This document shows, one piece after another, positions 17,844 to 27,589 of a DNA stretch of 64,000 nucleotides. A program made the translations under genes and the position numbers. The DNA is from Allomuricauda ruestringensis DSM 13258 (GTDB lineage: Bacteria > Bacteroidota > Bacteroidia > Flavobacteriales > Flavobacteriaceae), in contig NC_015945.1 of NCBI RefSeq assembly GCF_000224085.1, positions 941,501 to 1,005,500 of the forward strand, read 5' to 3'. Positions within the stretch are counted from its first letter, which is position 1. Each line of letters begins with the position of its first letter. The notes beneath the pieces were generated by a model. It ran no database searches. It was not told the DNA's origin and saw nothing but the letters and a program-made list of their open reading frames with translations.

Positions 17844-19868
17844 GTGCGCCAACTTAATTTTGTGTCCATAAAACTCACGCTGTGTGTTATTTTGGGCATT
17901 GTTGTCGGTTTTTATTTTGAAGTTGCTCCACTCCTGCCCCTTATTGCAATGTTTGTTTTGCTGCCAGTGCTTTACTGGGTCAGCAAAAAACAACAAAGAG
18001 AAGGGTTCCCGTATTTTGAGTTGCTGACTTCGTTCATAACGATATGCTTGGGTGTTTTTATTGTAGGTGTTTCTACATCTAAAGGTATGCCCTACCACTA
18101 TGCCAAACTAAATTTAGGGCAAGAAAGAATCTGGCACTTAAAAATAAGAGAGGTACTCAAGCCCAATACTTATTCACATCGGTACATTGCAAAAATTGTT
18201 TCTGCGGATGGGGATACCGCCTCGGGAAAACTGCTTTTCAGTCTTTCGGTGGATTCCACTTTAAAAGAATTACAGGTAGATGATGAGTTTTTGATCTATG
18301 ACAAACCAGAAGGTATTCGGCCCCCTTTAAATCCTCACCAATTTGATTATAGCAATTATCTGCAAAAACAGGGGATTCAACACCAAATAAGGACCAATTT
18401 CCCTTCTATTGTAAAAAAAGAAAATTCTTCTAAAACTTTGTTTGGACTTGCTTCAAACTTTAGGGAATCCATCATTTCTAAATTGAAAAAGGAAAACTTC
18501 GGAGAAGAAGAATTGGGCGTAATCCAAGCACTCCTATTGGGTAAGCGCGACGATATTTCGGAAAACACATACAACAATTACACCAATGCAGGAGCCGTTC
18601 ATATTTTGGCAGTATCCGGGCTACATGTGGGCATTATACTATTATTATTGGAGTTCTTTTTATCGCCGTTGGCACGTTTACCTAAAGGTAAAACCCTTAA
18701 ACTCCTATTGGTTGTCCTCCTACTTTGGGGTTATGCATTTGTGGCGGGACTTTCGCCATCCATAGTCCGTGCCGTTACCATGTTCTCTTTTGTGGCCTAC
18801 GCGCTTTACCTTAACCGACCCGCCAATTCATTCAACATTATAGCGCTTTCCATGTTGTTTATATTATTGGTAAAACCCTTGTTTTTGTTTCAGGTGGGGT
18901 TTCAAATGAGTTACGCCGCGGTGTTTGCCATTGTTTGGATTTACCCCAAATTGCAAAAATTTTGGTTTCCCGATAATTTCATCATCCGTAAAACATGGCA
19001 ATTGCTATCGGTAAGCGCTGCAGCCCAATTGGGTGTACTGCCCATTAGTTTGTTCTATTTTCACCAATTTCCGGCACTTTTCTTTATTTCCAACCTACTT
19101 ATCATTCCTTTTTTAGGTTTGATTTTGGGTCTAGGAATTTTAGTCATTGCATTGGCTTTGATGGATTTTTTGCCCGCATTTTTGGTCGACAGTTTCAATT
19201 GGGTCATTAAAATGATGAATTCCATAGTGGGCTGGGTTGCCCATCAAGAAGGTTTTATTATAAAAAATATTCCTTTTGATTCGATTCAATTGATCTTGGG
19301 TTACCTCATCATCATTGTTTTGGTAGTTTTCTTATCCAAACCCAAATGGAAAACTGCTTTGGTACTCTTTGGAGGAGTACTAGCTTTTCAAGGTTGGATT
19401 ATCTGGAACCTGTTTCAAGTAAATCAGAAAGAAGTCGTCATACTTGCTCACCGTTCCAGAAATACGGTTTTATTACATCAATTGGGGGATTCTCTTTCTA
19501 TAATTGCTTCCGATAGCACCAATATTGGGAACATTGGTTCTGATTATGCCGTGGCGGAGCGGATTCAAAAATTGGACATGGTTCAACTCAGAAATAGCTA
19601 TCAAATCGGCCAGAAAAAATTATTTGTTTTGGACAGCTTGGCCATCCTTCCTTTGGAAGGGCATTTGGACTACCTGCTGCTTACCCAGTCAACGGAAATT
19701 AATCTAGAGCGGGTTCTGGACTCCATCGAACCCAAAAAAATATTTGCGGACGGAAGCAATTACCCGAGCTTGATCAAAAAATGGAAACAAACCTGTAGAC
19801 AAAAGGAAATCCCTTTCCACTACACGGGTGAAAAGGGATTTTATGTTTTTAGTTTGCAGAAAGATTAA
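17844..19868 (+). CDS. comEC: ComEC/Rec2-family DNA uptake channel
   Basis: 674-residue inner-membrane protein proposed to pass single-stranded DNA into the cytoplasm during natural transformation. The N-terminal DUF4131 region is followed by the competence domain with VIQALLLGKRDDIS and AGAVHILAVSGLHVGI, and many membrane helices. The C-terminus is short and has no recognisable HxHxD metallo-beta-lactamase motif, as in many Bacteroidota homologues. A GTG start is used, one base after the preceding stop. The stop overlaps that of the POT transporter gene by 4 bp, tail to tail. Confidence 0.92.
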   Translation: MRQLNFVSIKLTLCVILGIVVGFYFEVAPLLPLIAMFVLLPVLYWVSKKQQREGFPYFELLTSFITICLGVFIVGVSTSKGMPYHYAKLNLGQERIWHLKIREVLKPNTYSHRYIAKIVSADGDTASGKLLFSLSVDSTLKELQVDDEFLIYDKPEGIRPPLNPHQFDYSNYLQKQGIQHQIRTNFPSIVKKENSSKTLFGLASNFRESIISKLKKENFGEEELGVIQALLLGKRDDISENTYNNYTNAGAVHILAVSGLHVGIILLLLEFFLSPLARLPKGKTLKLLLVVLLLWGYAFVAGLSPSIVRAVTMFSFVAYALYLNRPANSFNIIALSMLFILLVKPLFLFQVGFQMSYAAVFAIVWIYPKLQKFWFPDNFIIRKTWQLLSVSAAAQLGVLPISLFYFHQFPALFFISNLLIIPFLGLILGLGILVIALALMDFLPAFLVDSFNWVIKMMNSIVGWVAHQEGFIIKNIPFDSIQLILGYLIIIVLVVFLSKPKWKTALVLFGGVLAFQGWIIWNLFQVNQKEVVILAHRSRNTVLLHQLGDSLSIIASDSTNIGNIGSDYAVAERIQKLDMVQLRNSYQIGQKKLFVLDSLAILPLEGHLDYLLLTQSTEINLERVLDSIEPKKIFADGSNYPSLIKKWKQTCRQKEIPFHYTGEKGFYVFSLQKD

Positions 19869-21427
19869 CCCCTTTCAATGGTTTCAACCTCATCCTCAAC
19901 GGAGACTATGGTTTCTTTGTCTTCCGCTCCATGCGTCAATCGTTTTAACGGTTTTATGAGAAGTAGTACCAGTGTTCCAAAAAGTACGGCAAAAATGAAC
20001 AGTCCTCCGAAAACTTTCTGTTCACCTGCTTGAACCGAACTTTCTCCAACTATACCTGCTACTTTGTTCCCCAGACCGGTAGCCGCCCAATACACTCCCA
20101 TCATCAAGGCCATATACCTGGCCGGTGCCAGTTTTGTAAAGAATGACAGTGAAACAGGTGACAGGCACAATTCTCCAATAGTATGAAAGAGATACGTTAA
20201 TACCAACCAGTACATTGCCGAAGAGCCTGAACTTTCATATTGTAATGATGCAAAAACCATATAAATGAATCCTACTCCCATAATAATTACACCAACTGCC
20301 ATTTTAAACAAGGAGGTGGCTTCCTTACCTTTTAATTTTCTTTTTGCCCAGAAATTGGCCACCGCTACGGCAAAAAGTATGATAAAGCCTGCATTTGCAG
20401 CCTGAAACCATGCGGCTGGAACTTCCCAGCCCAAAAACATTCTGTTCGTTTTTTCTTGAGCATATAGGTTCATGAGGCCTCCCATCTGTTCAAAGCTTCC
20501 CCAAAAAACAATCACCATCAAAAGTGAAATGAGCAGTACCACATATCTGTCTTTTTCTACTTTACCGTTCAAGTTTTTGTAAATCATCATCATAATTCCG
20601 GTAATGAGCGATAGGAAAATATAAAGCACCCCATACCCCCAGTTATCCGGCCCTTCGTAGGTAAATCCTGCGTAAACGGAGTAGGCCAATAAAACGGCCA
20701 CAATAGCTAATTGCAGGGGAGATTTGAGCAACTGCGCAAACAATTGTCCCAAGCTTACATCAGATGCCTTTTCTTCCATTGTGGGCTCGTTGCCAACATG
20801 TACCAAAAATCTGTGCCCGTACAGGTACACCAATAACCCAACGAACATTCCTATACCGGCAAGACCAAAGCCATAATGCCAACCATAGACCGCGGCAACT
20901 ATACCAACGGTAATGGAAGCAAGAAATGATCCGAGATTTATTCCTACATAAAATATACTAAAGCCTTTATCCCGTCTAATATCGTTTTGCTTATACAAGC
21001 CACCAACCATGGTTGAAATGTTAGGTTTTAACATCCCAACACCTAAGATTACAAAACCCAGTCCTGTATAATAGGCCCATAAATCATCAATTGCCAAAAC
21101 CCCATGCCCAATGGTCAAGAGAATGGCTCCGATGGTCACTGCTTTTTTCTGTCCCAGATACCTATCGGCCAAAAAGCCCCCGGGAATGCTCATTACGTAG
21201 ACCAACATGGTGTACCATCCATAAAGCGCCAAGGCTTCGGTGGTTGTCCACCCCAATCCACTTTGTGGGTTACTGTCCAAAGTTTCGGCCGTCATGTACA
21301 GGGTAAGGAGGGCGCGCATTCCGTAGTAGGAAAATCGTTCCCACATTTCGGTGAAGAACAATACGTACAATCCTACCGGATGGCCAAATAACTCTCTTTT
21401 GTGGGCTGGTTTGGTTACTGCTGACAT
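19865..21427 (-). CDS. Proton-dependent oligopeptide transporter (POT/PTR2)
   Basis: 520-residue major-facilitator protein importing di- and tripeptides with protons. Family motifs are FFTEMWERFSYYGMRALLTLYM (residues 24-45, containing the ExxERxxYY-like proton site) and GFSIFYVGINLGSFLAS (the FYxxINxGS signature). About 14 membrane helices are predicted by eye. It is only 15 bp downstream of the dipeptidyl peptidase IV gene, so one operon would release dipeptides outside and import them. Confidence 0.95.
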   Translation of the reverse strand: MSAVTKPAHKRELFGHPVGLYVLFFTEMWERFSYYGMRALLTLYMTAETLDSNPQSGLGWTTTEALALYGWYTMLVYVMSIPGGFLADRYLGQKKAVTIGAILLTIGHGVLAIDDLWAYYTGLGFVILGVGMLKPNISTMVGGLYKQNDIRRDKGFSIFYVGINLGSFLASITVGIVAAVYGWHYGFGLAGIGMFVGLLVYLYGHRFLVHVGNEPTMEEKASDVSLGQLFAQLLKSPLQLAIVAVLLAYSVYAGFTYEGPDNWGYGVLYIFLSLITGIMMMIYKNLNGKVEKDRYVVLLISLLMVIVFWGSFEQMGGLMNLYAQEKTNRMFLGWEVPAAWFQAANAGFIILFAVAVANFWAKRKLKGKEATSLFKMAVGVIIMGVGFIYMVFASLQYESSGSSAMYWLVLTYLFHTIGELCLSPVSLSFFTKLAPARYMALMMGVYWAATGLGNKVAGIVGESSVQAGEQKVFGGLFIFAVLFGTLVLLLIKPLKRLTHGAEDKETIVSVEDEVETIERG

Positions 21428-21442
21428 AAATTTATTATTTGA

Positions 21443-23602
21443 TTATAAGTTTTCCTTAATGAAGTTGGTCATTTTTGTATAAAGGTGCAATCGGGTATTG
21501 CCACCATAAATACCGTGGTTTTTATCGGGGTAAATGGCCCAATCGAACTGCTTGTTGGCCTGCACCAATGCCTCGATCATTCGCATAGTGTTCTGCACGT
21601 GCACATTGTCGTCACCCGAGCCATGCACCAACAAATAGTTACCTTTTAACAATTCTGGATAATTGAACGGTGAGTTATCATCATACCCCGTAGGGTTTTC
21701 TTGTGGCGTCTGCATGTAACGTTCAGTGTAAATGGTGTCATAAAAACGCCATGAGGTCACGGGTGCCACGGCAATGGCCATTTCAAAAGTATCGTTGCCT
21801 TTTAGCAAACAGTTGGTGGACATAAAACCACCGTAGCTCCATCCCCATATTCCTGTTCTGCTTTTATCAATATAAGAGCGATCGCTCAATTTTTGGGCTG
21901 CGGCAATCTGATCTTCCACCTCATATTTTCCCAACTCTTTTTGGGTCAATTTTTTAAAATCACGCCCTTTCAGACCAGTTCCCCTTCCATCTACACAGGC
22001 CACAATATAGCCTTGAGATGCTAAAAGTTGATGCCAATAGTCATTGCTGCCCATCCATCGGTTGGCCACTTGTTGCGAACCCGGACCGCTGTATTGGAAC
22101 ATAAACAAGGGATATTTTTTGTTAGGATCAAAATCGGCAGGTTTGATCATGTACATATTGAGGTCGTACCCGTTTATGTTTATGGTGGAAAACGCTTTGG
22201 GGGCAATCTCGTACCCTTCCAATTTGTTCAGCAGAGCTGAATTGTCCTTGATCTCCTTGAGCAATTTACCATCGGATGCTTTGTGCAATGTAAATTTGTA
22301 TGGTGTGCTTGCACTTGAAAAAGTGTTGATATAGTAGGTAAAGTCACTACTGAAAGCCGCTGAGTTTGTCCCCTCTTCTGTGGAAAGCGCCTTTTTACGT
22401 TTCCCTTTGGTGGAAATGCTATACACTCCCCTGTTGATGGAACCATTTTCTACCGACTGATAAAAAATACGGTCATGCTTTTCATCATAGCCATAGTAAC
22501 GGGTCACTTCCCATGGGCCTTCGGTTATTTGATTTTTTAGTTTACCATCTCTTCCGTATAGATAGAGGTGATTGAAACCGTCTGTCTCGCTTGTCCATAT
22601 AAAACTATCATCATCCAAAAAAGTTAGGTCATCATCAATATCCACGTAGGCTTCATCCGTTTCTTCCAATAAAATGGATACTGAATTATCTTTTGCATTT
22701 ACGACGTAGAGCTTCAAATCGTTCTGATGCCTGTTCAAGGTCTGAACACTCAAATCATTTGGATTGTGCATCCATTTGATTCTCGGAATGTAGTATGGAT
22801 CATTCAAATCGACATCTGCAATATTGCCCGAAGCCACATCGTACATATGCAAAGTAACTATGGAGTTCTTTTCCCCTGCTTTGGGGTATTTAAATTCATG
22901 TTGATAGGGGTATAAATCTTTTCCGTAGACATCCATCGAAAAATGTGGAACTTCGGTTTCATCAAATCGAAGGAATGCAATTTTGGTTCCGTCGCTATTC
23001 CATTCAAAGGCCCGTACAAAGGCAAACTCCTCTTCGTATACCCAATCGGTCACCCCATTAATAATGGTTCCTTTGCTGCCATCTGTAGTTACTTGCTTGG
23101 TGGTATTGGCCGTCAAATCCAAAATATACAGGTTATTGTCCAGCACATAGGCCACTTTGCTGCCATCGGGAGAAAGTATGGGTTCTTGGATTTTGGTCTC
23201 GGAAATTTTTGCCAATTCTTTGGAGGCGATGTCGTACACATAATAAATTCCCAAACGAGAATGTCTAAAAATGGGCTCTACTTCAGTGGCCAAAAGCACT
23301 TTGGATTCATCATCGCTAAAGGTGTAGGATGAAAAATAAGGAATGGCATCGGAAGAGGCCACAATGGTTTCCACCTTTTCCAAGGTTTCGTAGTCATATT
23401 TATCCAAACTACTGGAACGCGGGGAACGAGCGGTGTTTAAAATGGTGTATTGTGTGCCGTTGTCCATGGACCGAAGGACGTCCATGTGTTCTGTCCTGAA
23501 TTCTCCTCCCCAAATCTCTTCAAGGGTTATTTTTTTCTTTTGTGCCGTGGTAAAAGTCAAAACTCCTAAAAGAAATAGGAATAGAAAAGACTGTTTGTTC
23601 AT
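21443..23602 (-). CDS. Dipeptidyl peptidase IV (S9B family)
   Basis: 719-residue exported serine peptidase removing X-Pro/X-Ala dipeptides from peptide N-termini. A signal peptide spans residues 4-20. The N-terminal beta-propeller includes the double-Glu block WVYEEEFAF that anchors the substrate N-terminus. The C-terminal alpha/beta-hydrolase domain has GWSYGGFMS with the catalytic Ser near residue 590, GSGDDNVHVQ with the Asp and DKNHGIYGG with the His. It is first in an operon with the POT transporter. Confidence 0.96.
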   Translation of the reverse strand: MNKQSFLFLFLLGVLTFTTAQKKKITLEEIWGGEFRTEHMDVLRSMDNGTQYTILNTARSPRSSSLDKYDYETLEKVETIVASSDAIPYFSSYTFSDDESKVLLATEVEPIFRHSRLGIYYVYDIASKELAKISETKIQEPILSPDGSKVAYVLDNNLYILDLTANTTKQVTTDGSKGTIINGVTDWVYEEEFAFVRAFEWNSDGTKIAFLRFDETEVPHFSMDVYGKDLYPYQHEFKYPKAGEKNSIVTLHMYDVASGNIADVDLNDPYYIPRIKWMHNPNDLSVQTLNRHQNDLKLYVVNAKDNSVSILLEETDEAYVDIDDDLTFLDDDSFIWTSETDGFNHLYLYGRDGKLKNQITEGPWEVTRYYGYDEKHDRIFYQSVENGSINRGVYSISTKGKRKKALSTEEGTNSAAFSSDFTYYINTFSSASTPYKFTLHKASDGKLLKEIKDNSALLNKLEGYEIAPKAFSTININGYDLNMYMIKPADFDPNKKYPLFMFQYSGPGSQQVANRWMGSNDYWHQLLASQGYIVACVDGRGTGLKGRDFKKLTQKELGKYEVEDQIAAAQKLSDRSYIDKSRTGIWGWSYGGFMSTNCLLKGNDTFEMAIAVAPVTSWRFYDTIYTERYMQTPQENPTGYDDNSPFNYPELLKGNYLLVHGSGDDNVHVQNTMRMIEALVQANKQFDWAIYPDKNHGIYGGNTRLHLYTKMTNFIKENL

Positions 23603-23751
23603 GAAGTGAAAAATTGATTAAAAACTTCCAAGTTTACTAATATTTATCGGAAAAATAAATTTTGATGTTGCGTTTGCAACAAATTTTAACCTTTGAACAA
23701 CCGCTGGCCTTTCAAAATTGTTGTTAGCCCCACCTAAACGGTCAATATCCG

Positions 23752-23759
23752 TATATTTG
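23752..23759 (+). promoter_or_regulatory. -7 promoter element of mvaA
   Basis: TATATTTG, an exact TAnnTTTG match, lies 20 nt before the mvaA ATG. Predicted transcription starts near 23766, giving a leader of about 13 nt. No convincing -33 box is seen. Confidence 0.5.
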
Positions 23760-23778
23760 AATGCTTTAATCCAGCTCT

Positions 23779-25095
23779 ATGAATACTCCCGTTGAAGGAT
23801 TTTCCAAACTATCCAAAGCCAAAAAAATAGATTGGATAGCCACCAATTGTACCAAAGACCCTGAAAATACCCGACAGTTGTTGGAACAATATTGGAACAG
23901 TGACCAAAAAGTGCAGAAGTTGCACGATGAATTTATAGAAAACACCATTTCCAATTACTATTTGCCTTTTGCCATTGCTCCCAATTTTTTGATCAATGGA
24001 GATTATTTGGCCATTCCCATGGCCATTGAGGAAAGCTCAGTAGTTGCCGCAGCCAGTAAAGCTGCCAAGTTTTGGTTGGAACGCGGAGGTTTTAAAACGG
24101 AAATCCTTGGAACGGAAAAAGTGGGGCAAGTACACTTTATTTATAAAGGGGACAAAAAAAAACTATCCGATTTTTTCACTTTGTTGAAGCCAAAATTGCT
24201 TAAAAGTGTTTCCTCCATCACCCAAAGTATGGAAAAACGGGGGGGAGGCATCAACAATATTGAACTAAGGGATTTGAGCAATGAAATTGAAGGGTACCAC
24301 CAACTCCATTGCACTTTTGAGACTTTGGATGCCATGGGTGCAAACTTCATCAATTCGTGTTTGGAGCAATTTGCCAAAACTTTAAAGGAACAAGCCATTT
24401 CTTTTGAAGCTTTTACGGAGGAGGAAAAAAACATTGAGGTAGTGATGAGTATTTTATCCAACTACGTACCCAATTGTTTGGTAAAGGCAGAAGTTAGTTG
24501 TCCAATCTCTGATTTGGGCAATAGTGACATGCCCGCTGAGCAGTTTGCTGAAAAATTTGTACAGGCCGTTAACATTGCCAAAGCTGAGCCGTATAGGGCC
24601 GTAACGCACAATAAAGGCATTATGAACGGAATTGATGCCGTAGTTTTGGCTACTGGGAACGATTTTAGGGCAGTTGAGGCAGGCGTGCACGCTTACGCCG
24701 CAAAGGATGGGCGGTATTCAAGCTTAACGTACGCCAAAATTGAAGATGGTATTTTCAAGTTTTGGATTGAGGTTCCTTTGGCTCTTGGGACAGTAGGTGG
24801 TCTGACCACTTTGCATCCTTTGGTGAAGCTTGCATTGGAAATTCTTCAAAATCCTACAGCAAAAGAATTGATGCAGATTGTTGCCGTAGCCGGATTGGCC
24901 CAAAATTTTGCCGCTGTCCGCAGTTTGGTTACTACGGGCATCCAAAAAGGGCACATGAAAATGCATTTGCTCAATATGCTCAACCAGATGGGAGCCACCG
25001 AAAATGAAAAAAAACAACTTGTGGAATATTTCAAAAGTCACATGGTGACGAATGCCTCGGTAAAGGAAGCCTTGGAAAAAATTAAATCGAAATAA
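23779..25095 (+). CDS. mvaA: Hydroxymethylglutaryl-CoA reductase, class II type
   Basis: 438-residue cytoplasmic enzyme interconverting HMG-CoA and mevalonate with NAD(P)H. Flavobacteria use the mevalonate route for isoprenoids, so the biosynthetic direction is likely. Seen are ENTISNYYLPFAIAPNFLINGDYL near residue 55, ESSVVAAASKAAKFW with the catalytic Glu region, the DAMGANFINSCLE block (about 188-200), and PLALGTVGGLTTLHPL near residue 335. The next gene, a GHMP kinase, starts 3 bp after the stop. Confidence 0.93.
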   Translation: MNTPVEGFSKLSKAKKIDWIATNCTKDPENTRQLLEQYWNSDQKVQKLHDEFIENTISNYYLPFAIAPNFLINGDYLAIPMAIEESSVVAAASKAAKFWLERGGFKTEILGTEKVGQVHFIYKGDKKKLSDFFTLLKPKLLKSVSSITQSMEKRGGGINNIELRDLSNEIEGYHQLHCTFETLDAMGANFINSCLEQFAKTLKEQAISFEAFTEEEKNIEVVMSILSNYVPNCLVKAEVSCPISDLGNSDMPAEQFAEKFVQAVNIAKAEPYRAVTHNKGIMNGIDAVVLATGNDFRAVEAGVHAYAAKDGRYSSLTYAKIEDGIFKFWIEVPLALGTVGGLTTLHPLVKLALEILQNPTAKELMQIVAVAGLAQNFAAVRSLVTTGIQKGHMKMHLLNMLNQMGATENEKKQLVEYFKSHMVTNASVKEALEKIKSK

Positions 25096-25097
25096 TA

Positions 25098-26006
25098 ATG
25101 GAGAAGGAGTTTTACAGCAACGGCAAATTATTACTGTCAGGAGAATATGCTATTTTGGATGGTGCCTTGGGACTGGCCATTCCCACCAGCTATGGGCAAT
25201 CATTCCATGTAACTCCAACAACATCTGGCTTTTTAGAGTGGACCAGTTTGGATGAAAACGATAAAATTTGGTTCTCTGCAAAGTTTGATCTTGCTAATTT
25301 AAAAGTCGTTTCTACTTCGGACGAAGCGATGGCCAAAACATTGGCAACCCTTCTTTTGGAAGCTAATGCACAAAATCCATTGCTGTTAACCGATGGTGAT
25401 GGATTCCAGATAGAAACGCACCTTACTTTTCCAAAATCCTGGGGGCTGGGAACATCCTCGACCCTTATTAACAACTTGGCACAATGGGCTCGGGTTGATG
25501 CGTATCAGCTCTTGTGGAATGCCTTTGGCGGAAGTGGTTACGATATTGCCTGTGCCCAACACAATTCACCCATAACTTATCAGATAAAAGATGGAGTGCC
25601 CAATGTTGAAGAAATCAATTTTAATCCCATTTTTAAGGACTCCCTTTTCTTTGTACACCTCAACCAAAAACAGAACAGCAAAGAAGCTATTGCCAAGTAC
25701 AGGGAGCAACAATTTGATAAGCCCCAACTCATAAAAAGTATTTCCAGCATTACCCAAAAAATGAAAAATGCACCCACTTTGGCCGGTTTTGAGGGTTTAA
25801 TGGAGGAACATGAAGCTTTGCTTTCCAATGTTTTGAATATAGAACCCGTAAAGCAACGCCTTTTTCCAGACTATTTTGGAATGGTAAAAAGCCTTGGCGC
25901 CTGGGGCGGAGATTTTGTTTTGGCCACTGGTGATGAAAAAACGATTTCCTATTTTAAACACAAAGGGTACGAAACTGTAATTCCTTTTTCCAAAATGATG
26001 CTTTAA
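25098..26006 (+). CDS. GYDIA-family GHMP kinase
   Basis: 302-residue member of the galactokinase/homoserine/mevalonate/phosphomevalonate kinase fold. The N-terminus YSNGKLLLSGEYAILDGALG is GHMP-like, the ATP-binding motif 2 is SWGLGTSSTLINN (about 115-127), and GGSGYDIACAQ gives the family its name. A third motif, GAWGGDFVLAT, is near residue 268. It follows the HMG-CoA reductase gene at once, so phosphorylation of mevalonate or a related intermediate is the obvious hypothesis, but the exact substrate cannot be read from sequence. Confidence 0.88.
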   Translation: MEKEFYSNGKLLLSGEYAILDGALGLAIPTSYGQSFHVTPTTSGFLEWTSLDENDKIWFSAKFDLANLKVVSTSDEAMAKTLATLLLEANAQNPLLLTDGDGFQIETHLTFPKSWGLGTSSTLINNLAQWARVDAYQLLWNAFGGSGYDIACAQHNSPITYQIKDGVPNVEEINFNPIFKDSLFFVHLNQKQNSKEAIAKYREQQFDKPQLIKSISSITQKMKNAPTLAGFEGLMEEHEALLSNVLNIEPVKQRLFPDYFGMVKSLGAWGGDFVLATGDEKTISYFKHKGYETVIPFSKMML

Positions 26007-26017
26007 CTATCTTCCAC

Positions 26018-26746
26018 ATGCAAAAAAACCTATTTTCTTTACTGATTGTTCTTCTTGTTCTTTCATGCAAAACAAAAGAAAAACAAATGGCCTACAAAAC
26101 GGATTCTTTAGAGATAGGAATGGTTACGGAACATACGTACCAGCACACCTCTTTTCTAGAAACCGAGAGTTTTGGCAGGGTAGCTTGTAATGGCATGATC
26201 GTAGTGAACAATGGAGAGGCCATTGTATTTGACACTCCCACCAACAACATGGTTTCCAAGGAACTGATTGATTGGTTGGACACACAGGATATTACTGTAA
26301 AAGCTATTGTTGCCACCCATTTTCATGATGATTGTGTTGGTGGCTTGAAAACCTTTCATGAAAGGGGTATTCCATCGTATGCCAACCAGGAAACCATAAG
26401 GCTCCTTGCTGGAAAAGAAGCGGAGATTCCCCAAAACGGATTCGCTGATTTTACAGAGTTACGAGTGGGGAGCAAAAAAGTAGTTCTCGATTTTATGGGT
26501 GCCGGACATACCAACGACAACATTATTGGGTACTTCCCTAGTGAAAAGATTATGTTTGGTGGCTGTCTGATTAAATCCATTGGTGCCGGAAAAGGTAATT
26601 TGGAAGATGCCAATGTTATGGAGTGGCCCAAAACAGTTTCCAAAATAAAGTCCAAATATCCCAATACCTCCATCATTGTTCCCGGTCATGGAAATTATGG
26701 GGATGGCGGTCTTCTTGATTATACAATTGCATTATTTAAGGATTGA
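26018..26746 (+). CDS. Subclass B1 metallo-beta-lactamase, lipoprotein
   Basis: 242 residues. The lipobox LLVLSC puts a lipidated Cys at position 17. All six B1 zinc ligands are present: His101, His103 and Asp105 in ATHFHDDCVGG, His164 in GAGHTNDN, Cys183 in FGGCLIKS and His224 in VPGHG. The substrate-carboxylate Lys of B1 enzymes is Lys186, and the GNLEDANVMEWP block (193-204) carries the conserved Asn. B1 enzymes hydrolyse penicillins, cephalosporins and carbapenems in the periplasm; activity here is inferred. It lies 11 bp after the GHMP kinase gene and may be co-transcribed. There is no mobile element nearby, so it looks intrinsic. Confidence 0.88.
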   Translation: MQKNLFSLLIVLLVLSCKTKEKQMAYKTDSLEIGMVTEHTYQHTSFLETESFGRVACNGMIVVNNGEAIVFDTPTNNMVSKELIDWLDTQDITVKAIVATHFHDDCVGGLKTFHERGIPSYANQETIRLLAGKEAEIPQNGFADFTELRVGSKKVVLDFMGAGHTNDNIIGYFPSEKIMFGGCLIKSIGAGKGNLEDANVMEWPKTVSKIKSKYPNTSIIVPGHGNYGDGGLLDYTIALFKD

Positions 26747-26896
26747 TCAGATGTAGCACAATCCATGAAAACTACCCATTGATGAATCCAGATGGGGCAT
26801 TCATCAATTACACCATCAATATATCTTTCTTTTTTCGCACCTTGCAGAAAGAAGACTTAGGCTAGCTTAAAAAATCTTCCCAAAAAGAAAGGTATT

Positions 26897-27589
26897 ATGT
26901 CACTTTTTTGGGAAAATGTATTATTATTTTTTATTGTTTCTGGACTCCTAATGTCATTTGTTTTACTATCTAAAAAGAGAATATATTTCAATAAGAACAA
27001 CCTATTGATACTTTTTTTGTTCTTATTCTCCTATAACACTGTCTTATCCTTATATAGTTGGATACAACCTGATTACAAATTGAACGACTTACTCTTATAT
27101 GCCCTATTCATCCCTTTGCTTCTATATGGCATTCTAATCTATCTGCTCATTAAGTGTCCAGATATTTTAAAAGGACAAAAGCAGTCCAACATTTCTCAAG
27201 ACCAAAAAAACGTAAAATATGAAAAAACAGGGCTTTCCGAGACATTTTCTTTAGAATTGAAGAGCAAATTGGAACATTTAATGGATACTGAAAAGCTCTA
27301 TCTACAACACGAAATTAAGCTGGACACTATAGCGGACCTACTTAACATATCAAGACATCATGCCTCGCAAGTCATCAATGAAAATTTTAACATGAGCTTC
27401 TATGATTTTATAAATGCCTATAGAATTGAAGAAGCAAAAAATAAACTATGCTCAGGTTTTGAAGATTCATCCGAATCCATTTCGGATATCGCATACCAAT
27501 GTGGCTTTAACAATCGGGTTTCATTTTACAAAGCCTTTAAAAAGATAACCCATATTACACCAAAAGAATTTATCCAAAAGGCTGCATAA
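26897..27589 (+). CDS. Membrane-anchored AraC-family transcriptional regulator
   Basis: 230 residues. Three hydrophobic segments (about 6-25, 34-52 and 62-84) precede a cytoplasmic AraC HTH domain (about 125-228). The domain has LDTIADLLNISRHHASQVINE as the first helix-turn-helix and ISDIAYQCGFNNRVSFYKAFKK as the second, then ITPKEF. It probably senses a membrane or periplasmic signal. Being directly upstream of and codirectional with the SusC/SusD operon, that operon is the likely but unproven target. Confidence 0.85.
   Translation: MSLFWENVLLFFIVSGLLMSFVLLSKKRIYFNKNNLLILFLFLFSYNTVLSLYSWIQPDYKLNDLLLYALFIPLLLYGILIYLLIKCPDILKGQKQSNISQDQKNVKYEKTGLSETFSLELKSKLEHLMDTEKLYLQHEIKLDTIADLLNISRHHASQVINENFNMSFYDFINAYRIEEAKNKLCSGFEDSSESISDIAYQCGFNNRVSFYKAFKKITHITPKEFIQKAA

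Noticed and set aside
19000..19868. Possible metallo-beta-lactamase domain at the ComEC C-terminus
   Set aside because: No HxHxD motif; the short form is usual in this group.
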